Position numbers and translations under genes: made by a program. The notes below the pieces were generated by a model. That model was not told where the DNA came from and ran no database searches. It saw only the letters and a list, made by a program, of their open reading frames with translations. A stretch of DNA of 64,000 bases from an uncultured Clostridia bacterium (GTDB lineage Bacteria; Bacillota; Clostridia; TANB77; CAG-508), in assembly GCA_934167755.1 (NCBI GenBank), contig CAKPLT010000001.1, positions 177,778 through 241,777 on the forward strand, read 5' to 3'. Shown in pieces: positions 1 to 10,051 of this stretch. Positions within the stretch are counted from its first letter, which is position 1. The number at the start of each line of letters is the position of its first letter.

Positions 1-2
1 AA

Positions 3-1820
3 ATACAAAGGGTAATTCAAATTTTAAATAGGCGTACAAAAAATAATCCATGTTTAATTGGGGAACCTGGTGTTGGAAAAACAGCAATAGCACAAGGGCT
101 AGCCATTAAAATTGCAAATAACAATGTACCAGCAAAACTTTTAAATAAAGAAGTATATTTATTAGATATGACAGCTGTTATAGCAGGAACACAATTTAGA
201 GGACAATTCGAAGCTAGAATGAAAGGCATTATTGATGAATGTAGAGAATATGGAAATATAATACTTGTAATTGATGAAATTCACAATATTATAGGAGCAG
301 GTGATGGAGAGCATTCAATGAATGCTGCTAATATTTTAAAACCATCATTATCTAATGGAGAAATTCAGTTAATTGGTACAACAACATTAAAAGAATATAG
401 AAAGTATATAGAAAAAGATTCTGCATTAGAAAGAAGATTCCAACAAGTAATAGTTGAAGAACCAGATATTGAAGAATCAATTAAAATCTTAGAAGGAATA
501 AAAAAATATTATGAAGAATATCATAAAGTAAAAATTTCAAATGATGTAATAAAACAAACTGTTATAATGTCAGAAAAATATATACATGATAGGTTTTTGC
601 CTGATAAAGCAATAGATATACTTGATGAAGCATGTTCAAGAATTAACTTAGAAAATAAAGAATTATTTAAATTAGAAATGTTAAAACAAGAATTAGCACA
701 AGTTCAAGCACAAAAAGAAGATGCAGCACAAGCAGATTCAACAGAAGATTATCAAAAAGCTGCAGATTTAAAAACACAAGAATGTAGACTAATTGAAGAA
801 ATAGACCAATTAAATAGTACAATTCAATTAAAAAATCTTACAACACAGGATATAGCACAGGTAATTGAAAATTGGACTAAGATTCCTGTTAAGAAAATAA
901 CAGAAGCTGAAACTCAAAAATTGTTAAACTTAGAAACAAATCTTCATACAAGAATAATTGGTCAAGACAAGGCTGTTAGTGCAGTATCTCGTGCAATAAG
1001 AAGAAATCGCGCAGGACTACAAAGCACAAAACGTCCACCATCATTTATATTCGTAGGTCCAACAGGTGTTGGTAAAACAGAATTAGCTAAAAGCTTAGCA
1101 TATGAAATGTTTGGATCAGAGGACTCAATAATTCGTGTTGACATGTCAGAATATATGGAAAGTCATTCAACATCAAAATTAATAGGTGCACCTCCAGGAT
1201 ATGTTGGATATGATGATGCAGGTCAACTTACTGAAAAAGTTAAAAGAAAACCATATTCAATAATACTTTTAGATGAAATAGAAAAAGCTCATCCAGATGT
1301 ATTTAATATATTACTTCAAGTTCTAGATGATGGTAAACTTACAGATTCACAAGGAAATACAGTAAGTTTCCAAAATACAATAATTATTATGACATCAAAT
1401 GCTGGTTCAAACTTAAATAATAATTCAATTGGATTTGCAAAACAAACAGTTGATACAAGTAAAATTGAAGAAAATTTAAAACAAGTATTTAGACCCGAAT
1501 TTTTAAATAGAATTGATGAAATTATTGTATTTGATTCATTAACAAGACCTGAATTAATACAAATAGTTGATTTAATGTTAAAAGATACAAAGAAAGCATT
1601 AGATGATAAAAATATAAATTTAACAGTTTCAGAAAGTGCAAAAGATTTTATATTAGACAAAGGTACTAATCTAAAATTTGGTGCTCGTCCTTTAAGAAGA
1701 GCAATTCAAAGATATGTAGAAGATGAAATTTCAGAAATGATTTTAAGAGCAGATGTTCATGAAGGGCAAAACATTAATGTAAACTTAGAAAATGATAATT
1801 TGAAATTTGAGGTAAACTAA
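3..1820 (+). CDS. clpC: ATP-dependent Clp protease ATP-binding subunit ClpC, 5' partial
   Basis: AAA+ unfoldase that feeds proteins to ClpP. The open frame runs back to base 3 without a stop, so the N-terminal domain lies outside the window. The first ATPase module shows Walker A GEPGVGKTA (about nt 60-86) and Walker B VIDEIHN. A short middle coiled coil with a UVR-like segment (EDYQKAADLKTQE) follows; this is typical of ClpC/ClpE rather than ClpB, which has a long M-domain. The second module has GPTGVGKTELAK, LLDEIEKAHPDV and the sensor-2 region GARPLRRAIQ. An internal ATG at 168 is not the true start because Walker A lies upstream of it. Upstream genes such as ctsR/mcsA/mcsB are not visible. 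ClpE is the main alternative. Confidence 0.93.
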   Translation: MQRVIQILNRRTKNNPCLIGEPGVGKTAIAQGLAIKIANNNVPAKLLNKEVYLLDMTAVIAGTQFRGQFEARMKGIIDECREYGNIILVIDEIHNIIGAGDGEHSMNAANILKPSLSNGEIQLIGTTTLKEYRKYIEKDSALERRFQQVIVEEPDIEESIKILEGIKKYYEEYHKVKISNDVIKQTVIMSEKYIHDRFLPDKAIDILDEACSRINLENKELFKLEMLKQELAQVQAQKEDAAQADSTEDYQKAADLKTQECRLIEEIDQLNSTIQLKNLTTQDIAQVIENWTKIPVKKITEAETQKLLNLETNLHTRIIGQDKAVSAVSRAIRRNRAGLQSTKRPPSFIFVGPTGVGKTELAKSLAYEMFGSEDSIIRVDMSEYMESHSTSKLIGAPPGYVGYDDAGQLTEKVKRKPYSIILLDEIEKAHPDVFNILLQVLDDGKLTDSQGNTVSFQNTIIIMTSNAGSNLNNNSIGFAKQTVDTSKIEENLKQVFRPEFLNRIDEIIVFDSLTRPELIQIVDLMLKDTKKALDDKNINLTVSESAKDFILDKGTNLKFGARPLRRAIQRYVEDEISEMILRADVHEGQNINVNLENDNLKFEVN

Positions 1821-1823
1821 GAT

Positions 1824-1857
1824 AAGGGCAAAATGGGACGGTTCTCTTTTTGCCCTT
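1824..1857 (+). terminator. Terminator-like hairpin after clpC
   Basis: Ten-base inverted repeat (1824-1833 AAGGGCAAAA with 1848-1857 TTTTGCCCTT) around a 14-nt loop. No clean U-run follows, so termination may be weak and pgsA could be partly read through from clpC. Confidence 0.5.
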
Positions 1858-1883
1858 GTGATTTTGTGAAAGGAAATAATTAA

Positions 1884-2423
1884 ATGAAGAAAGAAAATAT
1901 ACCAAATATTTTAACAATAATACGTTTTATTTTAATACCATTTATTTTTACATCTGTAGTAAATAATGATTATTTAGTAGCACTGATATTTTTTACAGTT
2001 TCTGCAATAACTGATGTTCTTGATGGTTATATTGCACGAAAATATAATTATATAACAGATCTTGGAAAATTGATTGATCCGCTTGCAGATAAATTAACAC
2101 AAGTTTCATTACTATTATCATTGGCTATTTTAAAAATTTTACCATGGTGGATTTTTGCAATAGTCTTTATAAAAGAATGCGTTATGGTAATATCAGCATC
2201 ATTGCTGTATAAAAGAAAAGATGTAGTTGTTTATAGTAAATGGTATGGAAAACTTGCAACTGTATTATTTTATTTGGCAATAGTATTTTCATTAATTATA
2301 AATCAATTCCATATCCAAATTCCATTTAAAATTGATTTATATTTATACTATCTAGCAATAATTGCCACAATATTTTCTTTAATTATGTATTCAATAAAAT
2401 TTAAAATAAAAAAAGAAATGTGA
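1884..2423 (+). CDS. pgsA: CDP-diacylglycerol--glycerol-3-phosphate 3-phosphatidyltransferase
   Basis: Membrane enzyme that makes phosphatidylglycerol-phosphate from CDP-diacylglycerol and glycerol-3-phosphate, the committed step to phosphatidylglycerol. The 179-residue protein carries the CDP-alcohol phosphotransferase signature, DVLDGYIARKYNYITDLGK followed by LIDPLAD, with its Asp residues intact at about residues 43-70. Several hydrophobic helices surround it, as the family requires. Length is normal for bacterial PgsA. The start follows an AAAGGAAA ribosome binding site. A related phosphatidyltransferase acting on serine or inositol is less likely given the size and the clear PgsA-like N-terminus (NIPNILTIIRFILIP). 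Confidence 0.92.
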   Translation: MKKENIPNILTIIRFILIPFIFTSVVNNDYLVALIFFTVSAITDVLDGYIARKYNYITDLGKLIDPLADKLTQVSLLLSLAILKILPWWIFAIVFIKECVMVISASLLYKRKDVVVYSKWYGKLATVLFYLAIVFSLIINQFHIQIPFKIDLYLYYLAIIATIFSLIMYSIKFKIKKEM

Positions 2424-2437
2424 AAATTCTGTGAATT

Positions 2438-2464
2438 TTAGCAATCTACTATTGACACTGCTAA
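2438..2464 (+). promoter_or_regulatory. CIRCE-like HrcA operator of hsp20
   Basis: TTAGCAATC-N9-CACTGCTAA matches the CIRCE consensus TTAGCACTC-N9-GAGTGCTAA at 8/9 and 7/9 positions with the exact 9-base spacing. It overlaps the -35 box of the next promoter, where HrcA would block RNA polymerase. Confidence 0.75.
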
Positions 2465-2480
2465 AAACTAGATATATAAT
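2452..2480 (+). promoter_or_regulatory. Sigma-A promoter of hsp20
   Basis: TTGACA (2452-2457), 17-nt spacer, TATAAT (2475-2480): perfect consensus. The leader downstream contains two small dyads (TTAACC/GGTTAA at 2498-2513; TTATGTG/CACATAA at 2521-2552) ahead of GGAGGT at 2561. Confidence 0.85.
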
Positions 2481-2574
2481 AAGTATGTAAATAGAAATTA
2501 ACCAAATGGTTAATAATATATTATGTGCAACCGAATAGGTGTCAACACATAAAATTATAGGGAGGTAATGTATT

Positions 2575-2994
2575 ATGATGATGATACCAAGAAGAAATGG
2601 AAATGGATTAGATTTTTGGGATGAGGTTTTACCTGATTCATTTTTCACAGAAAAAGAAAGTAAATTAATGAAAACCGATTTAAAAGAAAAAGATGGAAAA
2701 TACTTTTTAGAAATTGATATACCAGGATATGACAAAGAAGATATAAGAATAGAATTACACGAAGGATATTTAACAGTAACAGCAGAAAGAAATGAAGAAA
2801 AAGAAGATAAACATGCTAAATATCTAAAAAGAGAAAGATTCTCAGGAATGTGTTCAAGAAGCTATTATGTTGGAGAAAATGTAAGTGAAGAGGACATTAA
2901 AGCAAATTTCAAAAACGGAATATTAACTATAGAATTTCCAAAAGAACCTGAAAAGAGAATTGAAGAAAAGAAATATATTCCAATTGGAGAATAA
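2575..2994 (+). CDS. Hsp20/alpha-crystallin family small heat-shock protein
   Basis: ATP-independent holdase chaperone of 139 residues. An alpha-crystallin domain spans about residues 33-125, with the ending FKNGILTIEFPKE (the usual A-x-x-x-N-G-V-L-x-I/V motif) and a C-terminal I-x-I-like tail (YIPIGE). The start follows GGAGGT at 2561-2566; a second Met codon at 2578 cannot be excluded. Clostridial Hsp18 is the closest type. The CIRCE-like site and perfect promoter upstream suggest HrcA-controlled heat induction, shared with groESL in this window. It is monocistronic. Confidence 0.93.
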   Translation: MMMIPRRNGNGLDFWDEVLPDSFFTEKESKLMKTDLKEKDGKYFLEIDIPGYDKEDIRIELHEGYLTVTAERNEEKEDKHAKYLKRERFSGMCSRSYYVGENVSEEDIKANFKNGILTIEFPKEPEKRIEEKKYIPIGE

Positions 2995-3009
2995 AAGTGA
3001 AAAAATGTA

Positions 3010-3038
3010 TTGATAATTTTCTAAAAAAATGATAATAT
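3010..3038 (+). promoter_or_regulatory. Putative promoter of pyrG
   Basis: TTGATA (3010-3015), 17-nt spacer, TAATAT (3033-3038). The -10 is imperfect. It lies just upstream of the leader hairpin and gives an initial transcript of about AUGAUUAUGAUAG. Confidence 0.5.
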
Positions 3039-3054
3039 ATTAATATGATTATGA

Positions 3055-3105
3055 TAGATTAAAAAAAAACCGATTTTGTAGTTTTTATTTTAATCTATTT
3101 TTTTT
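3055..3105 (+). terminator. Leader terminator (possible attenuator) of pyrG
   Basis: Inverted repeat TAGATTAAAA (3055-3064) / TTTTAATCTA (3088-3097) followed by eight T, ending only about 15 nt before the pyrG ribosome binding site. A terminator between promoter and pyrG is the layout used for pyrG attenuation in Gram-positive bacteria, but the G/C-rich initial transcript of that mechanism is not seen here. It could instead simply end hsp20 transcription. Confidence 0.6.
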
Positions 3106-3125
3106 ATTTAATAGGAGGAGAAACA

Positions 3126-4724
3126 ATGAACACAAAATATGTATTTGTAACAGGTGGAGTAGTATCAGGACTAGGAAAAGGAATAACAGCAGCATCATTA
3201 GGAAGATTATTAAAAAATAGAGGGTATAAAGTAACAATTCAAAAATTTGATCCATATATAAATGTAGATCCAGGAACAATGAGTCCATATGAACATGGAG
3301 AAGTATTTGTAACAGATGATGGAGCAGAAACAGACTTAGATTTAGGACATTATGAAAGATTTATAGACGAAAATTTAACAAAGAACTCAAGTGTAACAAT
3401 GGGAAAAGTATATTCAAGTGTTATAGAAAAAGAAAGAAGAGGGGATTACTTAGGAAAAACAGTTCAAGTAATACCACATATAACAAATGAGATAAAAGAA
3501 AAAATTTATAGTTTTGAAAATACTGACACAGATATAGTAATAACAGAAGTTGGTGGAACTGTAGGAGACATAGAAGGTTTATCTATAATAGAAGCAATTC
3601 GTCAAGTAGGATTAGAAAAAAATCCGGAAGATGTTGTATACATACATGTAACATTATTACCATACATATTTGGTTCAAATGAAATAAAATCAAAACCAAC
3701 ACAACATTCAGTAAAGGAATTACAAAGTTTAGGAATACAACCTAATATATTAGTATGTAGAACAGAACAAGAAATTCCAGAAACTATAAAAGATAAATTA
3801 GCATTATTCTGTAATGTTAGAAAAAGTAGTGTAATTGAAAATAAAACAGCAGATAATTTATATGCAGTACCATTAATGCTTGAAGAAGAAGGATTAGGTA
3901 GAGAGGTATGTAATCACTTAAGACTTGATAAATATGTGCCAGATAATAGAGAATGGCAAGAAATGATTGATAATGTAAGAAGTATTGGTGATGAATCTGT
4001 AAATATTGCAATTGTTGGAAAATATATCAAATTAGATGATTCATATTTATCAGTAATTGAAAGTTTACATCATGCGGGATTTACGAATAAAGTTAAAGTA
4101 AATATAAAATTAATAGATTGTGAATCAATAAATCCAGAAACCGCAAAAGAAAAATTATCAGGATTACAAGGAATTATAGTTCCTGGAGGTTTTGGAAATA
4201 GAGGAGTAGAAGGAAAAATTGAGACAATTAAATATGCAAGAGAAAATAATATCCCATTTTTAGGAATTTGTCTAGGAATGCAAATGGCAGTTGTTGAATT
4301 TGCAAGAAATGTATTAGGATTAAAGGATGCAAATTCTGCTGAATTTGATGAAAAGACAACAAATCCTGTTATACATATTATGGATGACCAAATAGGAGTG
4401 GATAAAAAAGGCGGAACAATGAGACTTGGAGCTTATCCATGTATAATAAAAGATGGAACTCTTGCTAAAGAGTTATATGGAACAGAAAAGATTTCTGAAA
4501 GACATAGACATAGATATGAATATAATAATGAATATAAAGAAAAATTAGAAGATGCTGGTTTGATTTGTTCAGGAATATCTCCTGATAGTAAATTAGTTGA
4601 GATTGTAGAATATAGAAACCATCCATATTTTATTGCTGGACAATTTCATCCAGAATTAAAGTCTAGACCCAATAGACCAGCTCCATTATTTGTTGGTTTA
4701 GTGAAAGCTGCTAAAAGTATATAG
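3126..4724 (+). CDS. pyrG: CTP synthase (glutamine hydrolysing)
   Basis: Converts UTP to CTP using ATP and glutamine, the last step of pyrimidine nucleotide synthesis. The 532-residue, full-length protein has the synthase domain N-terminally ([21 protein letters not shown]-loop, then [20 protein letters not shown]). The class I glutamine amidotransferase domain follows, with nucleophile FLGICLGMQ, oxyanion segment GGFGNRG and catalytic His-Glu in [10 protein letters not shown]. The start is preceded by GGAGGAG. The gene stands alone and is ended by the nested hairpin at 4737. Expression may be controlled by the terminator-like leader. Confidence 0.98.
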   Translation: MNTKYVFVTGGVVSGLGKGITAASLGRLLKNRGYKVTIQKFDPYINVDPGTMSPYEHGEVFVTDDGAETDLDLGHYERFIDENLTKNSSVTMGKVYSSVIEKERRGDYLGKTVQVIPHITNEIKEKIYSFENTDTDIVITEVGGTVGDIEGLSIIEAIRQVGLEKNPEDVVYIHVTLLPYIFGSNEIKSKPTQHSVKELQSLGIQPNILVCRTEQEIPETIKDKLALFCNVRKSSVIENKTADNLYAVPLMLEEEGLGREVCNHLRLDKYVPDNREWQEMIDNVRSIGDESVNIAIVGKYIKLDDSYLSVIESLHHAGFTNKVKVNIKLIDCESINPETAKEKLSGLQGIIVPGGFGNRGVEGKIETIKYARENNIPFLGICLGMQMAVVEFARNVLGLKDANSAEFDEKTTNPVIHIMDDQIGVDKKGGTMRLGAYPCIIKDGTLAKELYGTEKISERHRHRYEYNNEYKEKLEDAGLICSGISPDSKLVEIVEYRNHPYFIAGQFHPELKSRPNRPAPLFVGLVKAAKSI

Positions 4725-4736
4725 TTTAGAGACTAG

Positions 4737-4847
4737 AAAAGAAATATATAATTTTATCGTTTAACTGCGGACGCTTTGCTATTTTAAATTTGTTTTTAAC
4801 AAATTTAAAACACCTTGTTAAACTTTAAAATTATATATTTCTTTTTT
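4737..4847 (+). terminator. Nested palindrome acting as pyrG terminator
   Basis: A perfect 20-bp inverted repeat (4737-4756 with 4826-4845) ending in a T-run encloses a second dyad GTTTAAC/GTTAAAC (4759-4765 with 4817-4823) and a perfect 13-bp hairpin (4782-4794 with 4798-4810, loop TTT). The structure is far larger than a normal terminator and could be a small palindromic repeat element. The rest of the 4725-5131 gap holds the groES promoter and CIRCE and no gene. Confidence 0.75.
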
Positions 4848-5009
4848 GTATTTAAAGGGCTATTATTAGCTTTTTGAACTTTTTCTTGTAATCTAAAATT
4901 AAAATTAAAAGAAAAAATTTAAAAAATTTATTTGTTCTAAAATTGAAACAACTTGCATAAAATAATTTGAATGCAATTGTGAATATTATGTGAAATTTGA
5001 ATAAATGTA

Positions 5010-5038
5010 TTGACAAAGGATAAAAATGGGTATATATT
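5010..5038 (+). promoter_or_regulatory. Sigma-A promoter of groESL
   Basis: TTGACA (5010-5015), 17-nt spacer, TATATT (5033-5038), immediately followed by the CIRCE operator. Confidence 0.85.
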
Positions 5039-5039
5039 A

Positions 5040-5066
5040 TTAGCAGTCAAACAAAAAGAGTGCTAA
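5040..5066 (+). promoter_or_regulatory. CIRCE operator of groESL
   Basis: TTAGCAGTC-N9-GAGTGCTAA: one mismatch to the CIRCE consensus. It is placed at the transcription start of groES, the classical HrcA binding position. A further GTTAGCA half site lies at about 5075. Confidence 0.93.
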
Positions 5067-5125
5067 TGCAAGGTGTTAGCAATACAATTATTCTTTTACA
5101 AATTATTTTAAAGAAAGGAATGTGA

Positions 5126-5413
<288 letters not shown>

Positions 5414-5452
5414 AAAAGAAAAATTTTGTAAATTAAAAGAGAGGAGAAATGA

Positions 5453-7093
<1,641 letters not shown>

Positions 7094-7094
7094 A

Positions 7095-7117
7095 AAAGTG
7101 GCGAGAGCCACTTTTTT
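7095..7117 (+). terminator. Intrinsic terminator of groEL
   Basis: AAAGTGGC (7095-7102), GAGA tetraloop, GCCACTTT (7107-7114), then T-run. It overlaps the stop codon of the convergent HD gene. Confidence 0.92.
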
Positions 7118-8195
7118 AGTTATATGGTTTGAAATCAAAATCAAATCCTATATAAGTATGTAATTTCATATTTAAAAAATTATTTATATCATTATTAGCT
7201 TGAGAAGAAACATCAGAAATTCTACAAGCTTTATTATTGTAAATAACCAAAGGATTAATATATCTTTTTTTGCCTTTTACAGTTGTACAATAAATTTTAT
7301 CATTAGGAAAGTCACTTTTATATACAGAACTTCTAGTAACATTCTCAAAAAGATTAAATGAATTTCTTATATAAGAATCATCACAGGTTTTAATCAATTG
7401 TAATACTTCTGCTTCTGAAAGAGTGTATAAATCATCAATAGTGATATATCCTTTTTTATGCATTGATTTCATAATATCTGCAATGAATTGCATACATAAT
7501 CTATCTTCATCTTCAATCCAACGAGGCCATAGTTTTGAAATATCATGGATGAAACTTTCACATATTTTAACATCTTTAAATGTAAGTTCATCAATATTGT
7601 TTTCATTTTTTGATATAATTACATTATTATAATATTTTTCAATAGAATCAAGCTCGAAAACTCTAACTTGATAAAGTCCACCAGATAATGTATATTCGAA
7701 ACGGTCGGCACTTAACATTGGTGTATCATTATCAGCAATTGGATAAATGTGATAATCAGAAACTTCTTCAATTTTGATATTATCTTTATTTAGTAAATTC
7801 ATTATTTCTTTTGAATTTCTAATTATTTGTTCAGTTCTTTCTTCGGTAGACTCTTGAGTTTCTGAATCTCCATTCATAAAGTCTATACAATGCTTAAATG
7901 TTGGTGTTGCAATATCATGAAATAAACCAGAAAGAGTTTGTTTTTTATCATGTGTAAAATTCCATATTATAAGTGCTACTGCTACACTATGAGTTAATGA
8001 TGAATAAAAATATTTATCAGTATATACTTTTGTATATAAAGTACCACAAGACATGCCTATTTTATCTAATCTTAACATTTCTGGTGTATATATGTAGTCT
8101 AATAACCATTCAGGAAATTGTGGAGATAATATTTTTAGGTAATTTTGTATTTCTTCATTTAAACTTTCTATATATTTGTTCATGTTTTGTTTCAT
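7116..8195 (-). CDS. HD-domain phosphohydrolase-like protein
   Basis: About 359 residues in the chosen frame. The HD signature is visible: a His in LTHSVAVALIIW, the His-Asp pair in GLFHDIATP, and a later Asp in SADRFEYTL, so a metal-dependent phosphohydrolase on nucleotides or phosphorylated metabolites is likely. The substrate cannot be read from sequence; dNTPase-like and (p)ppGpp-related HD enzymes are alternatives. I chose the ATG at 8195 because AGGAAAGGA precedes it; an ATG at 8183 is equally possible, and the longest frame (from 8246) has no ribosome binding site. It is convergent with groEL and divergent from tRNA-Arg. Confidence 0.75.
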   Translation of the reverse strand: MKQNMNKYIESLNEEIQNYLKILSPQFPEWLLDYIYTPEMLRLDKIGMSCGTLYTKVYTDKYFYSSLTHSVAVALIIWNFTHDKKQTLSGLFHDIATPTFKHCIDFMNGDSETQESTEERTEQIIRNSKEIMNLLNKDNIKIEEVSDYHIYPIADNDTPMLSADRFEYTLSGGLYQVRVFELDSIEKYYNNVIISKNENNIDELTFKDVKICESFIHDISKLWPRWIEDEDRLCMQFIADIMKSMHKKGYITIDDLYTLSEAEVLQLIKTCDDSYIRNSFNLFENVTRSSVYKSDFPNDKIYCTTVKGKKRYINPLVIYNNKACRISDVSSQANNDINNFLNMKLHTYIGFDFDFKPYN

Positions 8196-8284
8196 TCCTT
8201 TCCTAGTTGAAATTATAAATTTTTTAACTTTTGCTTTTTTATACATAAGTTATATCATAAATTATAAAAAATTTCAAAAAAAAC

Positions 8285-8313
8285 TTGAAAAATCACTAAA
8301 ATAACAGTATAAT
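8285..8313 (+). promoter_or_regulatory. Promoter of tRNA-Arg
   Basis: TTGAAA (8285-8290), 17-nt spacer, TATAAT (8308-8313), 16 nt before the tRNA 5' end. Confidence 0.8.
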
Positions 8314-8328
8314 AGTTATTGTGTAGAT

Positions 8329-8405
<77 letters not shown>

Positions 8406-8445
8406 ACGATATATTTGTTCGAATTTTTTATAGAGTAGATGATAT

Positions 8446-8474
8446 AAAATCAATCAGAAATGGTTGATTTTTTA
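8446..8474 (+). terminator. Terminator of tRNA-Arg
   Basis: AAAATCAATC (8446-8455), loop AGAAAT, GGTTGATTTT (8462-8471), then Ts. Confidence 0.8.
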
Positions 8475-8557
8475 TATACTAGGATCATAGTATATAAAAA
8501 GCTACAATCTCCAGGCATTCTAGATTTCATAGCTTCGATTGGAAACTCAAATGGAGC

Positions 8558-8658
8558 GAGAACAAATTAAAGAAAAATTAAAAATTTTTCTTATTTGTTC
8601 TCAATCTGACAATACAAAAATTTAAAAGCATCTCAGAAAATGTAGAGACATTTTTCTG
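8558..8658 (+). other. Two strong hairpins upstream of the YdcF-like gene
   Basis: Hairpin 1: GAGAACAAAT (8558-8567) plus AAGAAAAATT (8570-8579) pair with 8583-8602 around an AAA loop, giving 20 bp with one 2-nt bulge and no U-run. Hairpin 2: CAGAAAATGT (8634-8643) with ACATTTTTCTG (8648-8658). Between the tRNA terminator (8474) and the gene at 8720 I see no coding frame. These may be a structured leader or a remnant of mobile DNA. Confidence 0.5.
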
Positions 8659-8719
8659 TAAAAGGTAACTATCTATTTGAGGGGGAAAGAAATTTAAATT
8701 CGAAAGGAGTTTTTAATTT

Positions 8720-9409
8720 ATGAAGGATATGAATTATATTCAAATTTTATGGGACTATATGAAAATGAATCATGATCTTAAAAAATCAGATTGTATTATT
8801 GGGTTAGGGACAATTGATATAAATGTTGCTAATATTACATCAGAATTATATTTAAACGGATATGCTAATAAAATAATATTTTCTGGAGGTTTGGGAAAAA
8901 TTACATACAAATTATGGAATGAAACTGAAGCAGAAAAATTTACTGAAATTGCTATAAAAAAAGGAATTTCAAGAAAAGATATATATTTAGAAAAAGAGTC
9001 AACAAATACAGGAGATAATTTTAGATTTTCAAAAAAATTAATAGAAAAGGAAAAATTAAATATAAAATCATGTATAGTTGTGTGTAAACCATATGATGAA
9101 AAAAGGGCGTATGCAGCATTTAAGAAAATAATGCCAGAATATGATGTTATAATTCATTCAGAAAACATTAGCTGTGAAGAATATTATAAAAGGTATGACA
9201 ATGAATGGATTGATGTTTTGGTTGGGGATGTTCAGAGAATGAAAGCATTTTACGAAAAAGGGTGGCAAATAAAAATGGAAATTCCACAAGAAGTATGGAA
9301 TGCGTATGAAACTTTAGTAAAAAGAGGATACAATAAATTTGTTTTGAAAAATATATATGATGAAGGAGATAAGAAAAATATTGAGAAAAAATTAAATGAG
9401 GTTTTATAA
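8720..9409 (+). CDS. YdcF/ElyC/SanA family (DUF218) protein
   Basis: 229 residues. The family core is visible: CIIGLGTIDINVANITSELY, the glycine turn IIFSGGLGKIT, an acidic helix ETEAEKFTEIA, YLEKESTNTGDNFRFSK, and CIVVCKPYDEKRAYAAFKK. The E-x-x-S-x-N-T-x-x-N pattern is characteristic of DUF218 proteins, which have a Rossmann-like fold and in several cases affect cell-envelope precursor handling. The biochemical role is unsettled. There is no signal peptide or transmembrane segment, so this is a cytosolic YdcF type. GAAAGGAG precedes the ATG. It is monocistronic. Confidence 0.85.
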   Translation: MKDMNYIQILWDYMKMNHDLKKSDCIIGLGTIDINVANITSELYLNGYANKIIFSGGLGKITYKLWNETEAEKFTEIAIKKGISRKDIYLEKESTNTGDNFRFSKKLIEKEKLNIKSCIVVCKPYDEKRAYAAFKKIMPEYDVIIHSENISCEEYYKRYDNEWIDVLVGDVQRMKAFYEKGWQIKMEIPQEVWNAYETLVKRGYNKFVLKNIYDEGDKKNIEKKLNEVL

Positions 9410-9635
9410 TTGCAAAAGAAATAATTAAATAAAAAATTAATATTAATTTCTGTAAATAATTTTTTTATATAGATTATACTATATAATTATGATGAATAGA
9501 TTTAGAAAAAATTTATGGGGGAAATTGAAAGGAAAATTGTTGTAGGCAGAAGTATTGAAAAGGATAATAAAAACAATATTTTAAATGCTTGAAGATAATA
9601 AGATATATCCTTTAGATTAATGGGTAAAAACATAA

Positions 9636-9665
9636 TAAAAAATTGCTTGCTAAAATTGCAAACAA
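9636..9665 (-). terminator. Terminator of tRNA-fMet
   Basis: Read on the minus strand: TTGTTTGC (9658-9665), 7-nt loop, GCAAGCAA (9643-9650), then a T-run (9636-9642). The stretch 9410-9635 upstream holds no recognisable gene. Confidence 0.7.
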
Positions 9666-9676
9666 CTTTTAATATT

Positions 9677-9752
9677 TGGTTGCGGGAGTAGGACTCGAAC
9701 CTACGACCTTTGGGTTATGAGCCCAACGAGCTGCCAACTGCTCCATCCCGCG
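9677..9752 (-). tRNA. Initiator tRNA-fMet(CAT), CCA encoded
   Basis: The minus strand reads CGCGGGATGGAGCAG at its 5' end and ends in CCCGCAACCA. The C1-A72 acceptor mismatch and GGG/CCC anticodon stem around CTCATAA are the hallmarks of the initiator. Its 3' half is the source of the att-like sequences found at 37452 and, decayed, at 54458. Confidence 0.95.
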
Positions 9753-9766
9753 ATGTAACAATTATT

Positions 9767-9795
9767 ATTATAAGACTAAACAATAATTTTGTCAA
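9767..9795 (-). promoter_or_regulatory. Promoter of tRNA-fMet
   Basis: On the minus strand: TTGACA (9795-9790), 17-nt spacer, TATAAT (9772-9767). Perfect consensus, as expected for a highly expressed stable RNA. Confidence 0.9.
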
Positions 9796-9889
9796 TAGAT
9801 TTCAATAAATTCATAAAAATTATATATATTTTATTGTATATTATATTCAGTTGTAAAAAATTTATTACATAATTTTAATAGTATTATCA

Positions 9890-9966
9890 TTGATTTTATT
9901 AAAAATCCATGATATAATATTTACATAATTTTGTAAATATTATGGAGTAACATTTTTTCCATAATA
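9890..9966 (+). promoter_or_regulatory. Promoter and leader hairpin of the MazF-like operon
   Basis: TTGATT (9890-9895), 17-nt spacer, TATAAT (9913-9918). The leader carries a hairpin TATTATGGA (9938-9946) / TCCATAATA (9958-9966). A good ribosome binding site (AAAGGAGG, about 10036) precedes the GTG start. Confidence 0.7.
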
Positions 9967-10051
9967 GTAACAAATGTCTATAAAAAGGAGAGTGATACCA
10001 CAAGTAAATTTGTAACAATTAAAAAACAAAACAAAAAGGAGGACTACAATA

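Noticed and set aside
9677..9752. The intact tRNA-fMet as the actual integration target of the two elements
   Set aside because: It is on the minus strand and its 3' end points away from the elements, so direct att repeats with it are not possible. The elements probably used another tRNA-fMet copy or a secondary site.
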